64,000 bases of DNA from Prochilodus magdalenae (taxonomy: Eukaryota > Chordata > Actinopteri > Characiformes > Prochilodontidae): positions 1-64,000 of the forward strand of contig JAMWET010005007.1 in NCBI GenBank assembly GCA_024036415.1. Direction: 5' to 3'. The notes below the pieces were generated by a model, which was given only the letters and a program-made list of their open reading frames with translations, was not told where the DNA came from and did not search any database. Position 1 is the first letter of the stretch, and every line of letters begins with the position of its first letter. Positions 58,841 to 64,000 of the stretch are shown here, piece by piece. The position numbers were made by a program, and so were the translations under genes.

Positions 58841-61230
58841 GTAATGGGCAGAGACAAGACGGCCTCCCAGTCCCAGGTTTAACACGCACCATGTGACAAG
58901 ACACCAGTTGGTGCTGCAATCAGAAAATGAGCTGGCCATGCACAGTGAGAGTTCACGGATAGCTGACTAAGATTTCCAGTTTCAAGATTGATTTAAACAT
59001 TTTGCACAATATTAAAGTATGCAGTCAGGGCTGTCACTATCAGTTATATAAGTAATCTAGCAAGATTTTGATGATAAATTGAATGAGACCAATAGGGGAA
59101 TTTAAAAATTGCATTATCACCATGCAGTGACCACAGCACTAATGTCCATTCATAGGAAAGGTTTACTTTAACTGTTATTTTTTCATGTTTCTTTAAACTG
59201 GCTAATCAAGCAAACATGACAGCCCTACATGCAGTTTGAATATCAGATATTCTTTACTCATCCAAACATAATCATCCTTAAAGGTAAATATTTAATTTGT
59301 GTATCACTTTTAGGAACTCTTAAACCATTTCATCAGCCAAGACAGTACGTGTTACAGTGTCTTGATATATTCCAACAGTATTTCTCCTTACTCACCAGTA
59401 AATAATGAGTGCGGTTTTCCAATGCTATTGTTCCACATAGGCCTACTGGTCTATTTTATAAAAGCTTAAACTTCCACCCCTGATAGGTTTCAGCACTGAA
59501 AGATGTTAAATCTGTAAATCTCTTGTCATTTTTAAGGTCTAATTTTCGACAGATGAAATATGTATGAATCATTTTAGCAAATAGTTTTAAAAGATGGTAA
59601 GGTGTGATTCTGTTAATGTTATTAAAGGAAAGTAATGAACACTACCAAAACCTTACCAAATGCTTTGGTTTTAAGCATAACTCCACATAGGCAGTATAGG
59701 ACTAGCACACACAGCTTTGAGCAGCTGTACATCCAAAAATAATATTATTTTTAATTAAGGCACAACAAAGTGTAGATAACTGCAGAAAATGTAAGAATTC
59801 TTGTATCATAGTACAAATGTTGTACCATGATTTTGAGATTTTCAGATATTGACTTCAAAACAATGGGATCTAATTGCTTAACATGTGATCATAAAGGACA
59901 GGGGTGTGGCTAAAATATATACTGTATATACTGTATATACTATATACTATATACTGACATTGTTTCTGTTTTTGTAATTATATAAAAAAATATAAATATA
60001 GTATATTTTAAAATTCATTTTATAATAATTAAAATGTTTATGATCTTAAAAGCATCTAAACAGTACAACAAATATGTAAAGCTTTATTTTAAGTCGGAAC
60101 TTCAGTTTGCGACAGACTCAGTAGTGTTTTTTGTTTTGTTTTGATTTTCCTTTCTGTGGAACCACGGTTTGAATATTGAGCAGGATCCCCAGTTTCCCTT
60201 CAGAACAGCCTAAATTCAGTATGACATGGATATAACAAGGTAAATGTTTTAAAAAGTCATTTCCATTGACACATCTTCTTCCCAAAGGTCTGATTTAGAT
60301 TAGGTGATTAGACAGGCTAGTATGAAAACAGTGGAGACAACTGTCACATTCACAGAATCAGTTGGAGATGGCTTCGTAATTTTCAGTGACGAGTCCACTT
60401 TTGTCTTGGTGGAGATCAATGCCACACTGAGAGACACTACTTCTGTATGTGTAGGTCAGTAAATATTATCTTCTTTCCCAATAGCACAGCAATCTGACAC
60501 TTCTGGGTGCATCCATATTTCTGATGTTGAGTGTATTTTCATTGTAATCAGTGTAAGCTGTATTCATGAAATACTTTAGAATATGTTCATTTTTAAAACA
60601 GAGTAGTTGATCGAGTAATCTTGCCAGCCCTACTCTAATGTGTCTTTTTGTATTCGGGTCTATGCTAGATTAAACAGCACATTGAGCTCTTAGACGTTGA
60701 AAGATCATTTCTGACTCAGTGAGCCTGATGAATCAAAGGCTTATCTCATTTACATGAGTGCTCCTTCACAGCCACGGTGTGTGCCTGCAGGAGTTAATGA
60801 GGGAACGTTTCAGCTGAATTGCAGGCACTGCAGGAGTGCTGCTGATGGGTGCCATAAACTATACACCACTACAAACTCTTTACATTAGTTCTGACCCCTT
60901 GTGCTCACCCTATGAACTCTGCTTTCACCTCTTAACCCAACCAGCTCATGCACATCACAATGTTAATGACCCAGAACTTTAACAAAGCAGTGGCCACCTG
61001 CAACAAGCTGAAGCCACACATTTACAGTCCACACTGCATTTACATTTAATTCAGTCTGTAGGACCCTTGCACTCAGGAAGAGCTTGCTGTCTGTACACGG
61101 ATCCATCAATCATACAGACAGGCAGTTGTGAAGGGATGGCAGCATTATATCAGTGCTCAGTGTTGCAGCGAGATCCACCACTAGAAATAGCTTTGTCTCT
61201 CCCCACTGCTATCTGTCATTCTTTCTACAG

Positions 61231-61285
61231 GCGACCCAGAAAGTAGTGCATTATTGAACAGCACCTTCCAGCCAGAGCCACAAAG
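61231..61285 (+). other. candidate mini-exon, unassigned
   Basis: A strong acceptor (CTGTCATTCTTTCTACAG, ending 61230) and donor (CAAAG then GTAAAG, 61286) enclose 55 bases open in only one frame, with 17 full codons starting D-P-E-S-S-A. Its phase does not fit a direct join to the candidate at 58730-58840. Chance is a serious alternative. Confidence 0.15.
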
Positions 61286-61344
61286 GTAAAGCCTTCCACC
61301 ACAGATTAAATAGTGCAGGGTAAGGCTATGGACAGTTTGCAGTG

Positions 61345-61420
61345 TCGGCACAATCCAGGTGTAGGGCAGTTGTGATGGATTTGTCAAGCTTTTAATAAAC
61401 CATAGGTTACCACAGAGCTT
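61345..61420 (+). repeat. short dispersed repeat, related to 62963-63033
   Basis: It shares with 62963-63033 the ordered blocks CACAATCCAGGTGTAG, a GTGATGGATTTGTCAAG-type block and TTAATAAA. Confidence 0.5.
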
Positions 61421-62134
61421 TATCGATATTGTTCTGTTTGGTGGCCCCACAAAATAAGGTTGCTGACCATCCAATGTTTTTTCAAGCAATTAGAAACATC
61501 AGATTTTTAAAACATTAGCCCTATTATTAATGTAGCCCTAGAATCATCTTATTGTTCGGAATCTGATATGTGATTTTCCAAACTCACCTTTTTTATCAGC
61601 AGCATTGCTGCTATCAGTCTCTTCCAAAACAAAAATTGCTTCCTACAATCCTTTATGTCTCATTAGTTTCATGAGGCGTCACATGAAGACCAGCTATATT
61701 GATGCTGTACTTTACCTGCAGTAGAAAAAGTAACTTGTACCAAAAGCCAGTAGTTCAAAGGGTTGAGTTGTACCAATAAGACCGCATCCCTGTTGCTCAT
61801 GGCCAAATGAGAAGCTAGATCCCACTGTTTTGAAGTGGAAATCATAATAATCCTTTATTGTTTATTGGTCAAATAAACATAATTAAGATTTAATGTCCTA
61901 TTTCGGGGTTAATGAGAAACAAGTTTTACTTGTGAGAATGGCAGACAGATTACACAGCACATGTGATCTTGGTTTTGTTTTTTAGTTTTGTCATGTTGAA
62001 ATTAATGTGTTCAGCATTAAACAAGCTTTACAAAAATTGATATATGACTTCCACTATGCATAGTACATAATACAGGCATCAGTGAAGGGCAAAAAACAAT
62101 AACGGTGCTAAAATACAAAAAAAACCCCAGTCAT

Positions 62135-62215
62135 TGTCAAAAGAATAGTTGCACCCAGGAGGAAATGTTGGTTTGCAATTCTATTCTTAAGGTTAGGTAA
62201 GGGAGGTAAAGGTAA
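62135..62215. repeat. foldback-family repeat, distant copy
   Basis: It contains TCAAAAGAATAGTTGCACCC, AGGAGGAAATGTTGG and TTTGCAATTCTATTCTT, matching the ordered blocks of 4405-4530 some 58 kb away. Confidence 0.55.
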
Positions 62216-62962
62216 AGAACAATAAATAATAAAAATTTAGACAGGTATAGGCAATATTTATTGAGCTACACATACAAAAGTAGTGTCGCTCAGTATAGTG
62301 TTGGGCTGCTATGTTTGCTAATGCAACATACCAGACAGTTTGGCATGGAGTTTCATAATGGTCTCCTGCAATAATCCATCCCATACAACTTGAAAAACAA
62401 AACAAAACAGTCTCTCATCCATTGTTACGCCTTTTCCTTTTGCTGCATCCCTAATCCATTCAGAAAGGTCAGCAGAGTTGTGTAGTGAGATGCCTCTCAA
62501 AGGAATTCCCGGCTGGTGGCTTGAAGCTGTGGGCCACCTGTGGTGATTACATCACCGCGCTGCCCCTAAAGCTGACCTTTCCCTGAGCCGTCATAGTCCC
62601 CTTGCCCTTCACACGCACAAGCTCACACTGCAGCCCTCTGTGTATATGGCTGGATGACTCACCTGTGACAGCTGAGTGAGTTTCAGACTTAGAAAGCCTC
62701 CTGGAGGCTGACTGATAGTGGTCATACTGTGAGGAAAATGCACAAACACTGTACCCTCGAGCAATCAACAAGTTGAAACAAATTGGCTTTACTTACACAA
62801 TATGCTCGCTCACTTAAAACACAGATGGTCAGACTAAACACCTCACACTTGTTTTAGTTATAGCAGGGAAGCTTGATTGTTCTGAGCTGCTTGAAATTAT
62901 CACCAAGGTAATGCTTTCCTCCCCAGATTGATTAAGTCAGGTCTATTAGCAGTCATCACACA

Positions 62963-63033
62963 ACCCAGGTGTAAGTCAGGAGTGAAGGGTTTTGTAAAGT
63001 TATTAATAAAGCTCACATCATCACTGAGTTACT
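62963..63033 (+). repeat. short dispersed repeat, related to 61345-61420
   Basis: It contains CACAACCCAGGTGTAAG, GTGAAGGGTTTTGTAAAG and TTATTAATAAAGC. Confidence 0.5.
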
Positions 63034-63274
63034 TCAAAACTGATAGCTACAACACTGACAGTGCTGAATTTTCTAGTCCCAATCCCATTTCTTATTTTCA
63101 CCCCTCTTGTTTTTGAGCATCACTTTAATCCCAGAGTCGGGACATCTGAAGTGGTTGGGGAAAAGGGTAAAATGGATTGGGGTTCTAAAGTGCCTGTAAC
63201 ATAAATAAATTTACATCGGTTATTGCCACTGATGATATATCATGATGTACCAACAAGGTAATAGTGATAATATT

Positions 63275-63291
63275 AATCATCATCATCATCA
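63275..63291. repeat. (CAT)n short microsatellite
   Basis: Five or six CAT/ATC units. Confidence 0.8.
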
Positions 63292-63742
63292 CTATCAAAA
63301 TAATAAGCACATCAAAATTAATACACACAAGGTTGCTGTCTTGCAAACGCTCACTGTTACTAATTGGTTCTAGACTATAAATCTAAGGATGGGTTTTATC
63401 ATGGGTGTCTTCATGTTAAGCTGTTCTTAAAAAGCTGGCGTATCCCAAGGAAGTGAATGGACATGGAGAGAATTGGAGGAAGTAGATGACAGCTCTGGAC
63501 TAGGAAAACATGGGACATGGAAGGAAGACAATTGTAAAGCTGTTTACATGATTACATCGGGAGCAGAGAGAAACACAACCTGTTCAATCTTTTAACACTG
63601 CCCTAGCTGTAGAAGCAGTTGAAACTTTGACACTAAAACAGTAATTCTTCTTGTTTGTCTAAGATTAGGTCGTGGCAGTACTTGAACTGTCGGAAATAAT
63701 AAGAAACTAGAAACTTTATAATTAAAAGGTTCTAATACATAC

Positions 63743-64000
63743 ATTGAGAGTATCCTCTCTCACTGCATGATCGTGTGGTATTCCAGCTGCACAGTCTCAG
63801 AGAGGAAGGACCTGCATCGTGTGGTCAAGGTGGCCGGGCGGATTATTGGTACTGACCTTCCCAGCCTGGACAGTGTCCATACCAGCCGATTAAAGAAGAA
63901 GGCCTCCAGCATTAGCAGAGACGCAACACACCCTGGACACTGCCTGTTTGACCTGTTACCGTCTGGCAAGCGGTACAGGGCTATCCGCACAAAAACAAAT
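63743..64000 (+). mobile_element. LINE reverse-transcriptase C-terminal fragment, runs off the window
   Basis: One frame is open for all 86 codons to the window end. It carries I-L-S-H-C-M-I-V-W-Y-S-S-C-T, then R-K-D-L-H-R-V-V-K-V-A-G-R-I-I-G and D-A-T-H-P-G-H-C-L-F-D-L-L-P-S-G-K-R-Y-R. These are hallmarks of the region after the catalytic core in fish L2/CR1-like LINE reverse transcriptases. The sequence before 63743 does not continue the protein, so the copy is probably 5'-truncated there. This part has no stop or frameshift, so the insertion may be younger than the copy at 53260. Confidence 0.8.

Larger units (their letters stand above)
58841..63742. other. downstream intergenic stretch 7
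   Basis: No gene is established. The stretch contains a TATACTGTATATACTG-type run (59918-59955), a small candidate exon (61231-61285), a repeated block (61345-61420 and 62963-63033), a foldback-family copy (62135-62215) and a CAT run (63275-63291). The segment 60690-60970 is less AT-rich and might be conserved non-coding DNA, which I cannot test here. Confidence 0.5.

Noticed and set aside
30430..64000. Search for TSPAN18 or other tetraspanin coding exons downstream
   Set aside because: No second CCG motif or tetraspanin membrane segment was found in the window after 29078.
1..64000. CRISPR arrays, bacterial operons, phage or viral genes
   Set aside because: The repeat spacing, split gene and fish repeats show vertebrate nuclear DNA; no array with regular spacers and no viral gene was seen.

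Overview
The window is vertebrate nuclear DNA, almost certainly from a ray-finned fish. The signs are large AT-rich introns with GT-AG borders, a single split tetraspanin gene, and a dense mix of fish-type repeats: degenerate Tc1/mariner copies, LINE 3' ends, a tRNA-derived SINE, foldback elements and many CA/GT microsatellites. An otophysan fish (characin or catfish group) is my best guess, because the large palindromic element and the short dispersed families resemble repeats I associate with those genomes. That placement is inference.

The one gene I can establish is a CD82 (KAI1) tetraspanin on the + strand. Eight coding exons between 14251 and 29078 join into a 256-residue protein with four membrane segments, the CCG motif and six cysteines in the large loop. 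They also carry the polar membrane residues N17, Q99 and E231 and a C-terminal Y-T-K-V sorting motif. A CpG-rich stretch near 7000-8100 holds a likely promoter and a 5' non-coding exon ending at 7553. The 3' UTR runs to a poly(A) signal at 30401. Introns 1-3 are large (6.7, 4.3 and 4.4 kb); introns 4-8 are 0.2 to 1.9 kb.

The most striking structure is a 1.18-kb imperfect GT array (13011-14193) that ends 47 bases before the exon carrying the start codon. Transcribed as UG repeats, it could bind TDP-43 or CELF-type proteins and affect splicing of that exon.

From 1 to 7000 I see intergenic DNA with dispersed repeats and one weak minus-strand exon candidate near 930-1290. From 30430 to 64000 no gene is recognisable. 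This part holds three different decayed Tc1-like transposons (35545-36155, 46865-47600, 54331-55780), an 839-bp palindromic foldback element (39301-40139) with fragments elsewhere, LINE tails (52440-52630, 53260-53966, 63743-64000) and simple repeats. Two splice-bounded open segments (58730-58840 and 61231-61285) might belong to a neighbouring gene further downstream but are weak. In mammals TSPAN18 lies next to CD82; none of its coding exons is visible here.

I found no clearly new biological system. The observations most worth checking are the UG tract at the exon 2 acceptor, the foldback families, several short repeat families defined only by comparing parts of the window with each other, and the unassigned candidate exons.
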